Shown in pieces: positions 51,592 through 60,414 of a stretch of DNA of 64,000 bases (position 1 is the stretch's first letter; the number at the start of each line of letters is the position of its first letter). Under the pieces are notes generated by a model, which made no database searches, was not told where the DNA came from, and saw only the letters and a program-made list of their open reading frames with translations. The position numbers and the translations under genes are program-made. This DNA is from Seleniibacterium sp963677135 (GTDB taxonomy: Bacteria > Desulfobacterota > Desulfuromonadia > Desulfuromonadales > Geopsychrobacteraceae). The stretch lies in assembly GCA_963677135.2 (NCBI GenBank), contig CAXXLS010000014.1:124001-188000 (forward strand), read 5' to 3'.

Positions 51592-52356
51592 TCAGGAACC
51601 GTTGAGGACTTTCAACATGTCTTTCGCCTTGACACCCCAGTCTGAAATGGGAGCTCTGCTGACAATGGCTTTCAGCTGTTCTCGTGCCGCGCGGAGGTCA
51701 TTTTCCCTGGTCAACAAGACCGCAAGTCGATACCTGGCTTCGAGAAACTGCGGCGCCAGGTCCACCGCCTTGACCAGGGCCGCCTTTTCAAGATCGTCCT
51801 GCCCCTGTGCCTGGTAAACCTGGCTTTCGTAGAAATAGACGAGGGCATAACGTGGTGCGAGGCGTTCCGCCTCCTTGTAGGCGGCCAGCGCCTTGCCGTA
51901 ATCGCCTTTCTGAAAATAGGCGTACCCCTTGCCTGCCACGGCGATATGAACATTGAGAAACAGCAGGTTCGACGCAGCCTGGTCGAAATATTCGATGGCT
52001 TTGTCCCATTGCTTCATATCAAGATACAGGGCCCCGAAATTGTTCTGATAGCGGGGGTTGTCAGGAGAGAGCTCAAGCGCTTTGAGATAATGACTCTCAG
52101 CTTTTGCATAGGCGCCTTTTTTCTGGTAGGCCTGGGCCAGGGCGACATGAATCTCACTGTTCTCCGGATCAAGCTTGACGGCATCGAGAAGTTCTTTAAG
52201 GGCATAAGTGGGATTGCTGTTCTGCAGATGCGCAACCGCCAACTTGTAATGCATCTCCGCCTGCGCCCTGCGTTCGCTCTGCGCCTGTGGCTGGACCGCG
52301 CAGGCGCTGATTGTCAGGACCAGACAGGCGATCCATATTTTATAGAAAACGGTCAT
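51592..52356 (-). CDS. TPR-repeat lipoprotein (PilF/PilW-like)
   Basis: A 254-residue outer membrane lipoprotein candidate. The signal ends in LTISAC, with the acylated cysteine near residue 19. About five tetratricopeptide repeats follow (NPTYALKELLDAVKLDPENS, GAYAKAESHYLKALELSPDNP, and so on). PilF/PilW proteins, which assist type IV pilus secretin assembly, share this design, but no pilus genes are nearby, so the role is open. ATG 52356 follows GGAGGAG. It is 22 bases upstream of the zinc ribbon-receiver gene. Confidence 0.8.
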   Translation of the reverse strand: MTVFYKIWIACLVLTISACAVQPQAQSERRAQAEMHYKLAVAHLQNSNPTYALKELLDAVKLDPENSEIHVALAQAYQKKGAYAKAESHYLKALELSPDNPRYQNNFGALYLDMKQWDKAIEYFDQAASNLLFLNVHIAVAGKGYAYFQKGDYGKALAAYKEAERLAPRYALVYFYESQVYQAQGQDDLEKAALVKAVDLAPQFLEARYRLAVLLTRENDLRAAREQLKAIVSRAPISDWGVKAKDMLKVLNGS

Positions 52357-52374
52357 ACACACTCCTCCGGCGAT

Positions 52375-52866
52375 TCACAGCGCCGCTAAAAAGCGCCCCA
52401 GGCTGTGAAGACACTGTTCGCGGGATTTCCTGACCTCTTCAGCTTCCTGGGCTGGAGGTGCTGAGGGTTCAACCGCGTCCTGCAGTTTGGGCAGCTGCGT
52501 TATCGGCAGACTGTTCCAGAATTTTTCCTTCTGTGCAGTCGCCATCAGATGGTAGTCGGTTTCTCCCAGGACAAAGCCCATGGACTCGACAAAGTTCTGC
52601 CCTTCCTGGTACACCTGAAGCGCCTGGGAGGTGGGTACTTCTCCGACCTTGGGGACAAAAAACACTGAGAGACCGCTCTCGTTCAGGTAAAACCCGATGA
52701 CGATAAGACTTTTATCACCGCTGGCGATCCACACCAGATAGGCACTGCACAATTGGGGCGGATAGCCAGCGAAGGCCAGCTGAACACTGCTGGCGGCGGA
52801 ATGGAGATGAGCCACCTTGGCTGCCGGCACGGTCAGAAATTTCAGGTTCTTATGCTGAATAAACAC
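52375..52866 (-). CDS. hypothetical protein
   Basis: A 163-residue protein I do not recognise. There is no signal peptide or strong membrane segment. The N-terminal 110 residues look like a compact alpha/beta domain (LVWIASGDKSLIVIGFYLNESGLSVFFVPKVGEVPT), followed by an acidic, Pro/Ala-rich linker and a short C-terminal helix. A GTG at 52866 lies eight bases after GAGGAG and is preferred to a GTG at 52875. It lies between pfkB and the TPR lipoprotein gene in a tight run, so it is probably co-expressed with the salvage enzymes. Confidence 0.65.
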   Translation of the reverse strand: MFIQHKNLKFLTVPAAKVAHLHSAASSVQLAFAGYPPQLCSAYLVWIASGDKSLIVIGFYLNESGLSVFFVPKVGEVPTSQALQVYQEGQNFVESMGFVLGETDYHLMATAQKEKFWNSLPITQLPKLQDAVEPSAPPAQEAEEVRKSREQCLHSLGRFLAAL

Positions 52867-52899
52867 AGCGGTCACTCCTCAACATCCGAAAGGACAGGG

Positions 52900-53811
52900 T
52901 CAGTCGATATCGGAAAACTCGGTCAGCAACTTGATCTTGCGATAACGATCTGAAATCTCCTGGTGATCGATTTCCTTGAGCCGGTCGAGGCTGAATTTTT
53001 CCACGGTGAAAGACGCCATGACGGTCCCGAACACCGTCGCTTTTCTCAGGTTGGACTCCTCGAGGTTGCGGGTTGCCGCCAGGTAGCCGATAAACCCGCC
53101 GGCGAAGGTGTCCCCCGCGCCCGTGGGGTCAAACACCTCTTCCAGAGGATAGGCGGGAGCGGAAAAAACCGATCCTTCGCCAAACATGAGGACCCCGTAC
53201 TCGCCGCGCTTGACCACCAGCGTTTTGGGACCGAAGCCGCGCACCACCTGAGCGGCCTTGATCAGATTGGGCTCTTCGGCAAGCTGCCGGACCTCGGCTT
53301 CGTTGATGACCAGGATATCGACCTTCTGAAGGGTCTTGATCAGCTCATCCCGTTTGCCGGATATCCAGAAATTCATGGTATCGCAAGCGACCAGTTTCGG
53401 CTGCTTCACCTGCCTGAGGACCTCAAGTTGCAGTTCGGGATCGATATTGGCGAGAAAGACGTATTCAGCATCCCGATAGTCTTCGGGAAGTTCGGGCTGA
53501 AACGATTCAAACACGTTGAGACGGGTCTCCAGGGTATGAGCTTCGTTCAGATCATACTCGTAGCGCCCCTTCCAGCGGAAGGTTTCCCCTTCCGTCGTCT
53601 GCAGACCGGCAAGGTCGACATTGCGACTTTTCAGAAAGTCGACGTGCTCCCGGGGAAAGTCGCTGCCAACGACGGCGACCAGTTTCACATCGGTAAAAAA
53701 ACTTGCCGCCGCGGAAAAATAGCAGGCAGAGCCACCCAGCGCGTTATCGACCTGACCAAAGGGCGTGGTGATCGAGTCAAAGGCAACACTGCCGACAACA
53801 AGAATACTCAT
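52900..53811 (-). CDS. PfkB family sugar or nucleoside kinase
   Basis: A 303-residue ribokinase-family enzyme. It has LGGSACYFSAAASFF near residue 25, a typical substrate-binding stretch, and the anion-hole signature DPTGAGDTFAGGFIG near residue 229, with VKRGEYGV before it. The substrate cannot be read from the sequence. Its place 11 bases after mtnP suggests a ribose-type or nucleoside substrate in purine or methylthioadenosine salvage (inference). Confidence 0.85.
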   Translation of the reverse strand: MSILVVGSVAFDSITTPFGQVDNALGGSACYFSAAASFFTDVKLVAVVGSDFPREHVDFLKSRNVDLAGLQTTEGETFRWKGRYEYDLNEAHTLETRLNVFESFQPELPEDYRDAEYVFLANIDPELQLEVLRQVKQPKLVACDTMNFWISGKRDELIKTLQKVDILVINEAEVRQLAEEPNLIKAAQVVRGFGPKTLVVKRGEYGVLMFGEGSVFSAPAYPLEEVFDPTGAGDTFAGGFIGYLAATRNLEESNLRKATVFGTVMASFTVEKFSLDRLKEIDHQEISDRYRKIKLLTEFSDID

Positions 53812-53822
53812 GACATTCGTCC

Positions 53823-54701
53823 TTAACGGGAAACGTAACGACCGATAATCGGCTGCAGGGCCTGCAGTGTCTCATCAGGAATCAATTTGGCATCGGTCAT
53901 TATGGCATATTTGAGCGCTTCAGCACAGGCGCAGGTTCGCTCCTGGCGCTTTTCGACGATCGTCTTGACCGCCGCCTTGATAATATTGCGGGCGGTCGCA
54001 ACATTTTTCTGAATAATGGCGATGACGGCTTCAACCGAAACATCGTCGTGCCCTTCGTGCCAGCAGTCATAGTCGGTCGCCAGGGCAACGGTGCCATAAC
54101 AGATTTCCGCCTCCCGCGCCAGACGCGCTTCCGGGACGTTGGTCATGCCGATCACATCCACACCCCAGCTCCGGAAGATGTTCGATTCCGCCCTGGTCGA
54201 AAAGTTGGGACCCTCGATGCAGATATAGGTTCCGCCCTTGTGCGCGGTCGCTCCGACGTCTCTGGCCGCACCGTAAAGGATATCGGCGAGACCGGTGCAG
54301 ATCGGATCAGCGAACTGAACATGCCCGACAACGCCGTTGCCGAAAAAGGTCGAGCCCCGCTTCCCCTGGGTCCGGTCAAAAAACTGATCCGGAATCACGA
54401 TATGCCCGGGGACGATGTCTACCCGCATGCTGCCGACGGCGGATACGGAGATAATCTGTTCAACGCCGAGGGTCTTCATGCCGTAGATATTGGCTCGATA
54501 ATTCACTTCGGAAGGCAGCAGCCGATGCCCCCGACCATGGCGGGGCAGAAAAACCATCTTCGCACCGTCCAGGGTCCCGGTGACATAACAGTCGGAGGGC
54601 GCCCCGAAGGGGGTATCGACAACGACCTCCCTGACGTCTTTCAGACCTTCGATTTCGTAGAGCCCGCTGCCGCCAATCACACCTATCACTGGCTGTTTCA
54701 T
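53823..54701 (-). CDS. mtnP: S-methyl-5'-thioadenosine phosphorylase
   Basis: Cleaves methylthioadenosine, a by-product of polyamine and other SAM-using reactions, into adenine and methylthioribose 1-phosphate. The 292-residue protein has GVIGGSGLYEIEGL at the start, FLPRHGRGHRLLPSEVNYRANI, IEGPNFSTRAES and GMTNVPEARLAREAE, together diagnostic of the MTAP group of the PNP family. It follows rlmN and is followed closely by the PfkB kinase gene. Confidence 0.93.
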   Translation of the reverse strand: MKQPVIGVIGGSGLYEIEGLKDVREVVVDTPFGAPSDCYVTGTLDGAKMVFLPRHGRGHRLLPSEVNYRANIYGMKTLGVEQIISVSAVGSMRVDIVPGHIVIPDQFFDRTQGKRGSTFFGNGVVGHVQFADPICTGLADILYGAARDVGATAHKGGTYICIEGPNFSTRAESNIFRSWGVDVIGMTNVPEARLAREAEICYGTVALATDYDCWHEGHDDVSVEAVIAIIQKNVATARNIIKAAVKTIVEKRQERTCACAEALKYAIMTDAKLIPDETLQALQPIIGRYVSR

Positions 54702-54722
54702 CTTAAGTCATCCTTTATAGAA

Positions 54723-55769
54723 TCAATCTTGCGTTGCTTCATGTTTTTCCAGCTGCCCCTTGAGCTGCCCGCAGGCCGCAGCGATATCCTGGCCCTTGCT
54801 GGCCCTGAGGGTCGCCACAATATTGCGCTGCAGCAGGTAAGACTGAAAGGCTTTGATACTGTCCTGGGTCGGTGCCTTGAAGGCACTCCCCTCGTGCTCG
54901 TTATAAGCGATCAGGTTAATCTTACTGCGTACCCCGTGCAGCAACTTGACTATCCGCTTCGCATCGGCCGGGGTATCATTGACCCCGCCGATAAGAATGT
55001 ATTCGAAGGTGATGCGCTGCCTGGTCGTATTGGCGAAATCACGGCACGCCGCCATCAGATCGGCCAGGGGATAACGTCTATTCACCGGCATCAGCTGATC
55101 GCGCAGGTCATCCGTCGTGGCGTTCAGGGAAACCGCCAGGTTAACCTTGACCCGGCTGCCCAGTTCACGGATTCCGGGAACCAGTCCGCAGGTCGACAGG
55201 GTCACCCGCCTGCTACCGAAACCGAGACCGTCGTCAAGATACAGAATCTTCAGGGCCTGGACAACGTTGTCCAGGTTGTGGAGCGGTTCCCCCATCCCCA
55301 TCAATACGATATTCGAGACCGGGCCGTCGGCCATGGCGGCACAGACCTGGTTGACGATTTCGGCCGCCGTCAGATTCCGGATGAGCCCGAATGTCCCGGT
55401 CATACAGAACTGGCAGCCCATGGCACAACCGACCTGAGTGGAAATGCACAGGGTCGCCCGTCCTTCGTCCATTGGAATGCGGACCGCTTCCACCGTTTCA
55501 TTATCGGGAAGACGAAACAGGTACTTCCTGGTTCCGTCCGTGCTGTTCTGAACCGCTTCTGGCCGACATTCGGAAACATAGGCGCATTGAGACAGCTGCG
55601 CTCGGAAATCCTTGGCCAGATCGGTCATCAGGTCAAAATCGCAGACTCCCCGCTGATAGATCCAGCGCAGAACCTGCCTGGTCCGATATTTTTCCTTGCC
55701 AAGACTCGCCAGGAAGTCCTGAATCTGCTCCTGGGTCAGCCCCTTCAAATCTACTTTTTCTGAACTCAA
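54723..55769 (-). CDS. rlmN: 23S rRNA (adenine-2503-C2) methyltransferase RlmN
   Basis: Radical SAM enzyme that methylates A2503 of 23S rRNA and A37 of some tRNAs. The cluster motif is in CAMGCQFCMTGTFGL, with MGMGEPLHN and a C-terminal AACGQL that holds the methyl-carrying cysteine. An ATG at 55832 is in frame, but its first 21 residues do not resemble RlmN. A TTG at 55769 just after GAGGA gives MSSEKVDLKGLT and the usual length of 348, so I choose it; this start is uncertain. It is the first gene of the salvage operon and follows the ndk terminator. Confidence 0.93.
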   Translation of the reverse strand: MSSEKVDLKGLTQEQIQDFLASLGKEKYRTRQVLRWIYQRGVCDFDLMTDLAKDFRAQLSQCAYVSECRPEAVQNSTDGTRKYLFRLPDNETVEAVRIPMDEGRATLCISTQVGCAMGCQFCMTGTFGLIRNLTAAEIVNQVCAAMADGPVSNIVLMGMGEPLHNLDNVVQALKILYLDDGLGFGSRRVTLSTCGLVPGIRELGSRVKVNLAVSLNATTDDLRDQLMPVNRRYPLADLMAACRDFANTTRQRITFEYILIGGVNDTPADAKRIVKLLHGVRSKINLIAYNEHEGSAFKAPTQDSIKAFQSYLLQRNIVATLRASKGQDIAAACGQLKGQLEKHEATQD

Positions 55770-55845
55770 ACAGTCCTCGCATCGCCCCGGAGCGTAAAGG
55801 AGGGACGCGCAAGAAAGACCACGCGCCTTCATATTCCGGGTTAAG

Positions 55846-55878
55846 AAAAAAAGCCCTTCGGGATTCTACCGAAGGGCT
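55846..55878 (-). terminator. intrinsic terminator after ndk
   Basis: On the minus strand a perfect 10 bp stem (AGCCCTTCGG pairing across 55878-55869 and 55861-55852) with a seven-base loop is followed by seven T (55852-55846). It lies 29 bases after the ndk stop and about 77 bases before the likely rlmN start. Confidence 0.9.
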
Positions 55879-55907
55879 CTGTGTTGCACAAGTATTTAGT
55901 CAGTAAA

Positions 55908-56321
55908 TCAGAGCAGTTCCAATCCATTAAAAAAATATCCGAGCTCGAATGCCGCAGTTTCCGGGGCATCGGAACCGTGGGTGGCATTATTCCCGATGGA
56001 GGTGCCGAATTCTCGCCGCAGGGTGCCCTCAGCGGCCTCGGCAGGATTGGTTGCCCCCATCAGATCGCGCCATTTGCGGATGGCATTGTCAGCTTCCAGG
56101 GCCATAACCAGACAGGGCCCGCTGCTCATGAAGTCGGTCAATTCCCCAAAAAATGGCCGTTCCTTATGAACCGCATAGAAGCCTTCAGCTTCAACCTTGC
56201 TCATGTAGAGCTTCTTCAGGCCGACGACCTTGAACCCCTCTTCGTAGATACGGGCAAGGATTTTTCCGGCATGGCCGGCGGCAAAGGCATCGGGCTTGAT
56301 AATTGCGAACGTTCTCTCCAT
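55908..56321 (-). CDS. ndk: nucleoside diphosphate kinase
   Basis: Balances nucleoside triphosphate pools through a phosphohistidine. The 137-residue protein begins MERTFAIIKPDAF, and the active-site histidine is in NNATHGSDAPETA. The upstream ATG codons at 56327 and beyond are less likely, since GGGAG is seven bases before the ATG at 56321. It follows rdgB by 59 bases and ends the group at a strong terminator. Confidence 0.96.
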   Translation of the reverse strand: MERTFAIIKPDAFAAGHAGKILARIYEEGFKVVGLKKLYMSKVEAEGFYAVHKERPFFGELTDFMSSGPCLVMALEADNAIRKWRDLMGATNPAEAAEGTLRREFGTSIGNNATHGSDAPETAAFELGYFFNGLELL

Positions 56322-56380
56322 GGTCATCTCCCTGATGAATAAAATGAAAGGAAACAAATAAAAAACAGTATTTCTGGTCG

Positions 56381-56977
56381 TTATTGTCCTGCCAGTTGTT
56401 TCAGGATCGGCACAACCTGCCGCAGTGCGGCGCCGCGGTGGCTGATCCGGTTCTTGATGTCCAGTGGCAGCTCCGCCGTCGTTTTACCATATTCGGGAAC
56501 CAGGAACAGGGGGTCGTAACCGAATCCCCCGGCCCCTCTTTTTTCACGCAGCAGAACGCCGGATATCTTGCCGGTAAAGGTCTGACAGCGCCCGTCGGGC
56601 CAAGCCAGGGCCATGACGCAATGAAAAGCCGCCTTGCGGTCAGGGTCGGCAACTGCAGCCATCTCCTTGAGAAGCTTTCGGTTGTTCGCTTCGTCGTCCC
56701 CCTGAACACCGGCATAGCGTGCGGAATGAACACCGGGGGCCCCATCCAAAGCGTCAACGGCCAGGCCGCTGTCATCAGCCAGAGTCAGCAGGCCACTGAA
56801 AGTCGCCATTTCCCTGGCTTTTTTACAGGCATTGTCGGCAAAGGTATCGCCATCCTCGATCACTTCAGGAGGGTTGTCAAGCTGATCCAGCCCGACGATC
56901 TCGATATGGCAGCCCTCCAGCAGGGCACGAATTTCCTTGAGCTTACCGGCATTGCCGGTGGCAACCAGCAGTTTCAT
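56381..56977 (-). CDS. rdgB: dITP/XTP pyrophosphatase
   Basis: Removes non-standard purine triphosphates (dITP, XTP) before they enter DNA or RNA. The 198-residue Ham1-family protein has MKLLVATGNAGKLKEIRALL, TFADNACKKAREMA, ADDSGLAVDALDGAPGVHSARYAG and GAGGFGYDPLFL. Its ATG overlaps the rph stop by four bases. rph-rdgB pairing is common in bacteria. Confidence 0.95.
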   Translation of the reverse strand: MKLLVATGNAGKLKEIRALLEGCHIEIVGLDQLDNPPEVIEDGDTFADNACKKAREMATFSGLLTLADDSGLAVDALDGAPGVHSARYAGVQGDDEANNRKLLKEMAAVADPDRKAAFHCVMALAWPDGRCQTFTGKISGVLLREKRGAGGFGYDPLFLVPEYGKTTAELPLDIKNRISHRGAALRQVVPILKQLAGQ

Positions 56978-57714
56978 GCCAGCCCCAGTGCCTGTTTCTG
57001 GAGTTGGCACAGCTCGGCGCAGCCGAGCAGAGCCAGGTCGCGCAGAGCATCGAGTTCCTCAAGAGAAAAAGGCGCCTCTTCTGCGGTCCCCTGCACTTCG
57101 ACGAACTTCCCCTCACCGGTAATGACAAAGTTCATATCGACCTCCGCTTTATAGTCCTCCCCGTAATTGAGGTCAAGCAGAGGAGCCCCATCGACAATAC
57201 CAACGCTGATGGCGGCAACGCTGTCTTTCAGCGGCATGCTCTTCAAGGTTCCTTTGGCAACCAGGCCGGCCAGAGCATCATAAAGGGCGACGTAGGCGCC
57301 GGTGATCGATGCCGTCCGGGTCCCCCCGTCGGCCTGCAGCACGTCGCAGTCGATCTGAATGGTGATTTCGCCAAGGGCCGCAAGATCCGTCACGGCACGC
57401 AGCGAGCGTCCGATGAGGCGCTGGATTTCCTGGGTCCGGCCGGAGAGTTTCCCTTTGGCAGCCTCTCTGACCGACCGGGAATGGGTGGCCCGGGGCAACA
57501 TGCTGTATTCGGCCGTCACCCAGCCTCGTCCTTCGCCGCGCATGAAAGGTGGCACCTTTTCCTCGACAGAGGCATTGCAAAGGACCTTGGTTTCGCCACA
57601 GCAGACCAGAACCGAGCCCTCTGCATATCGGGTAAAGCTGCGCTGAAACGCGATGGGACGCAATTGATCCGCCGCCCGTCCGTCCTGGCGCATGCCGTTA
57701 CTGTTTTGTTTCAT
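56974..57714 (-). CDS. rph: ribonuclease PH
   Basis: Phosphorolytic 3'-5' exonuclease that trims tRNA precursors. The 246-residue protein has MRQDGRAADQLRPIAF near the start, GSVLVCCGETKVLCNASVE, GRGWVTAEYSMLPRAT, and IDCDVLQADGGTRTASI with the phosphate-binding arginines. ATG 57714 has AGGAG eight bases upstream and overlaps the amidase stop by 17 bases; the longer open frame to 57837 is not used. Confidence 0.95.
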   Translation of the reverse strand: MKQNSNGMRQDGRAADQLRPIAFQRSFTRYAEGSVLVCCGETKVLCNASVEEKVPPFMRGEGRGWVTAEYSMLPRATHSRSVREAAKGKLSGRTQEIQRLIGRSLRAVTDLAALGEITIQIDCDVLQADGGTRTASITGAYVALYDALAGLVAKGTLKSMPLKDSVAAISVGIVDGAPLLDLNYGEDYKAEVDMNFVITGEGKFVEVQGTAEEAPFSLEELDALRDLALLGCAELCQLQKQALGLA

Positions 57715-58789
57715 TTTCCTGCTCCTTGACAAGGGTCGCGTATTGTCTGATGCCGTCATAAACGGCCTCGGAAATCTGATTCTGGTATTCCGCATCCTGC
57801 AACTGCTGCCGTTCTTCAGAGTGACTGAGGTAGCCAACCTCCAGCAGTACGGTCGGCAGCTCCCCCTGCCCCAGAGACAGCCGTGAGGACGGATAGATGC
57901 CGTTGACCCTGACCCCGCGCTGGCGCAGAGCGAGAGCTATTTCATCAGCCAGCATCAGGCTGTGACCCGGTTGCTGAGGGGCGTCCTCGGCGGTCTGGTC
58001 AGCGGATTGGCCCGGCCGGATAAACAGGTTTGCCCCGAAGACGGATGGCGAAAATGACGCTTCGGCATGCACCAGCACCCAGACGTCGACATCGTCCCTG
58101 GACGCTGCCTCAAGCCGCTGCTTCATGCTCAGGTCATAATCTCCGTCACGACTTAAATAAACCGGGATCCCGAGCTTCATTTTTATCTGCTTGGCAATTT
58201 TCCGGGCGATCTCAAGGTTCAGCTGTTTTTCTTTTACGCCACTCTGACCCAATACCCCGGTGTCCAGTCCGCCATGGCCGGGATCAACGGCGACCGCCCT
58301 GATCAAAGGTCCGTTGTTTTCGGGCTTGCGGCGCAGCAGAAAGGAGAAAAGCCGGTCGATACTCCCTTCGTCCGGTTGCGGTTGACTGTTGACCTGCGGA
58401 TCGAGATTACGGAAATAGATGCTGCGCCCGGCGAGCTGGGCAAGTTGATTCTGAACAAAACTGTCGGTGACGCGCAGCCGGCCGTCGATAAAGCGGGGTT
58501 TGTCCTTGATCGGATAGAAAACACCGCCGAGCTTAAGATATCCGCTGGCCGGTGAAATCTCCGCCCAGCCGCGGCTGGTGCGAATCCGGTAGATATGCTT
58601 GATGTCATCCCAGTAACCACTCAGGCCGACGGCAGGGAGCACGTCATCGATGGCGACAAAGGGAATCCCGTCGCGATGATAGACATCTTCCAGGCGGACC
58701 GGATCCTTGCCGCGGACACCGAGATCGACTGCGGCAAAAACGGGCTGACACCATAGCAACAGACATATCATGAAGGGAATAAGACGCAT
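57698..58789 (-). CDS. N-acetylmuramoyl-L-alanine amidase (Amidase_3)
   Basis: A 363-residue exported peptidoglycan amidase. A signal peptide (residues 1-20, ending VFAA) precedes a domain of about 150 residues that resembles a copper amine oxidase-like or AMIN-type N-terminal region. The catalytic Amidase_3 domain has the zinc ligands in VDPGHGGLDTGV, the Glu in KQLNLEIARKI, and His in VWVLVHAEAS. The C-terminal LPTVLLEVGYLSH holds the catalytic Glu. It may act in cell separation. Start ATG 58789 has AGGAGCC upstream. Confidence 0.9.
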   Translation of the reverse strand: MRLIPFMICLLLWCQPVFAAVDLGVRGKDPVRLEDVYHRDGIPFVAIDDVLPAVGLSGYWDDIKHIYRIRTSRGWAEISPASGYLKLGGVFYPIKDKPRFIDGRLRVTDSFVQNQLAQLAGRSIYFRNLDPQVNSQPQPDEGSIDRLFSFLLRRKPENNGPLIRAVAVDPGHGGLDTGVLGQSGVKEKQLNLEIARKIAKQIKMKLGIPVYLSRDGDYDLSMKQRLEAASRDDVDVWVLVHAEASFSPSVFGANLFIRPGQSADQTAEDAPQQPGHSLMLADEIALALRQRGVRVNGIYPSSRLSLGQGELPTVLLEVGYLSHSEERQQLQDAEYQNQISEAVYDGIRQYATLVKEQENETKQ

Positions 58790-58839
58790 TGAGGCTCCTG
58801 TCAAAACCGCTCGTTTATAGCTCACTCGTCTAGGATGTG

Positions 58840-59934
58840 TCAATCCGGGAGAACCGTATCGGAACCGACGATCAAAGGCTCAGGCTGGCATGGGGGAAGC
58901 TGCAGAGCGGACAGCATTCTCCTGGTCAGCAGCTCTTCCAGCTTTTTCTGACTCTCATCATCGACCGACACGGCGCGAATCTGCCCGCCGGCAATCATGC
59001 CATGCCCACCTGCCGAACCGATGCCGGCAACCATCTGCTGGATGACCAGACCGAGCTTGGCATCCGCGTTGACAGTGCGCATAGAGAGAATCTGGTCACC
59101 ATTGAACCACCCCATTCCCAACACGTATTCGATCCCCTGCTGGCGCAGCAGAAAATCGGCCAGCTCTGCAACCAGGTCGGGGTTTTCAACCGCATGCAGA
59201 TTGAAAACCAGGACCTTGTCATAAATACAGGCGTTGTCGAGGGCGGTGCGAAAGGCGTGAAAATAGTCGCGCGAGACCCGCGTATGGATAATATCGAACA
59301 GAATCCGGTTGTTGGACAGGGGCAGCAATTTCAGGTAGGCTTCCCGGTCCGCTTTCGACCACTCCCGGCCCAAATCCTGAGTCTCGGACTTGATGGCATA
59401 AAACAGGCTGGTTGCCAGACGCGTGTTGATGGAGACCTGCATAATATTGAGATACTCGTAAAGAATGGTGGCAGAGGCCCCGTAATGCTCGCGAATATCG
59501 ACCCAGCAGACGTCGGACAGATCCCGTTTCGGCTGATGATGATCAATGACCAGGTGAACCGGGGCACCGACGGGATAGGAATTGTTGCCCGTCTGGGGCT
59601 GAGTATCGACCATGCAGACCACGGCGAATTGATCGACTTTGACCTCACTGATCGGCACCATGGGAATTTCCAGCAACTCAACCATTTTCCGATTTTCCCC
59701 GCGGCCGATGACGCCGCCGTAGGTCAGCACGGCATCCTGCCCGGTCTTGACCAGAAACAGATGTCTCAGGGCAACGGCTGCGGCAATGGAATCAGGGTCC
59801 GGGTTGTCATGAGTGACGATCAGAATTTTACCGCGGCCCCGGATCCATTCGACAAGGTCATGAACCTGGCTGCCATTTTGACTGAGAACGGGGCACTCCT
59901 GCTCCGCAGCGATCGGGTCGGTTTGAGGCTTCAT
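58840..59934 (-). CDS. DHH family phosphoesterase (NrnA-like)
   Basis: A 364-residue manganese-type phosphoesterase. The N-terminal DHH domain has LIVTHDNPDPDSIAAAVAL, VDTQP and VIDHHQPKRD. The C-terminal DHHA1-type motif is GSAGGHGMIAGGQI near residue 310. These features fit oligoribonuclease/pAp phosphatase (NrnA) or a cyclic dinucleotide phosphodiesterase without the PAS-GGDEF parts, so the substrate is uncertain. Its ATG overlaps the stop of the TIGR00725 gene by four bases. Confidence 0.85.
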   Translation of the reverse strand: MKPQTDPIAAEQECPVLSQNGSQVHDLVEWIRGRGKILIVTHDNPDPDSIAAAVALRHLFLVKTGQDAVLTYGGVIGRGENRKMVELLEIPMVPISEVKVDQFAVVCMVDTQPQTGNNSYPVGAPVHLVIDHHQPKRDLSDVCWVDIREHYGASATILYEYLNIMQVSINTRLATSLFYAIKSETQDLGREWSKADREAYLKLLPLSNNRILFDIIHTRVSRDYFHAFRTALDNACIYDKVLVFNLHAVENPDLVAELADFLLRQQGIEYVLGMGWFNGDQILSMRTVNADAKLGLVIQQMVAGIGSAGGHGMIAGGQIRAVSVDDESQKKLEELLTRRMLSALQLPPCQPEPLIVGSDTVLPD

Positions 59935-60404
59935 TGTGGCAGGGACTCCTTGAGTGCGGAAAAAATAAGATCGACGGCCTGCTCAGCGGTTTCAGCCTGC
60001 CGGGCCGCGGCAAACTGAAAGGGACTGTGCAACAGGACGACAGGTCGCCCGAGTTTCAGACTTATGGCAATCTCAGACAAAGTACCATATTCTCCTTCAA
60101 TAGCAATAACGGCTCGGGCCGTATGGGCGATCACAACATTGCGGGCATGTCCGAGGTTGGTGACGATCGGCAAGGTGACAAACGGGTTTGCGCTTGCGGC
60201 AGATTCTCCGGGGAGAATTCCGACGACCTCACCACCGGCATCATAGCAGCCTTGCGCCGCGGCGTCCATAATCCCCCCCAGACCGCCGCAGACCAGAACA
60301 GCGTCCCGCTCGGCAAGCAACTGTCCGACCTCCTGCGCCAGACGCCGCCCCTGCTCACTTGCTTCTCCGGCCCCGACAACGCCAATCAGTAACTTCTGCG
60401 CCAT
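59931..60404 (-). CDS. TIGR00725 family protein (LOG / lysine decarboxylase-like Rossmann fold)
   Basis: A 157-residue protein of the TIGR00725 group, related to LOG-type nucleoside monophosphate phosphoribohydrolases. The signature GGLGGIMDAAAQG is near residue 40, followed by GGEVVGILPG, ARNVVIAHTARAVIAIEGEYGTLSE and LHSPFQF. LOG enzymes cleave nucleoside monophosphates to base and ribose 5-phosphate; whether this branch does so is unknown. Its position beside nucleotide-cleaning genes (rdgB, ndk, the DHH protein) is suggestive. Confidence 0.8.
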   Translation of the reverse strand: MAQKLLIGVVGAGEASEQGRRLAQEVGQLLAERDAVLVCGGLGGIMDAAAQGCYDAGGEVVGILPGESAASANPFVTLPIVTNLGHARNVVIAHTARAVIAIEGEYGTLSEIAISLKLGRPVVLLHSPFQFAAARQAETAEQAVDLIFSALKESLPQ

Positions 60405-60414
60405 GATGAAAACC

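Noticed and set aside
54048..55763. 571-codon plus-strand open frame opposite mtnP and rlmN
   Set aside because: Antisense to two genes with clear motifs; no ribosome site or domain.
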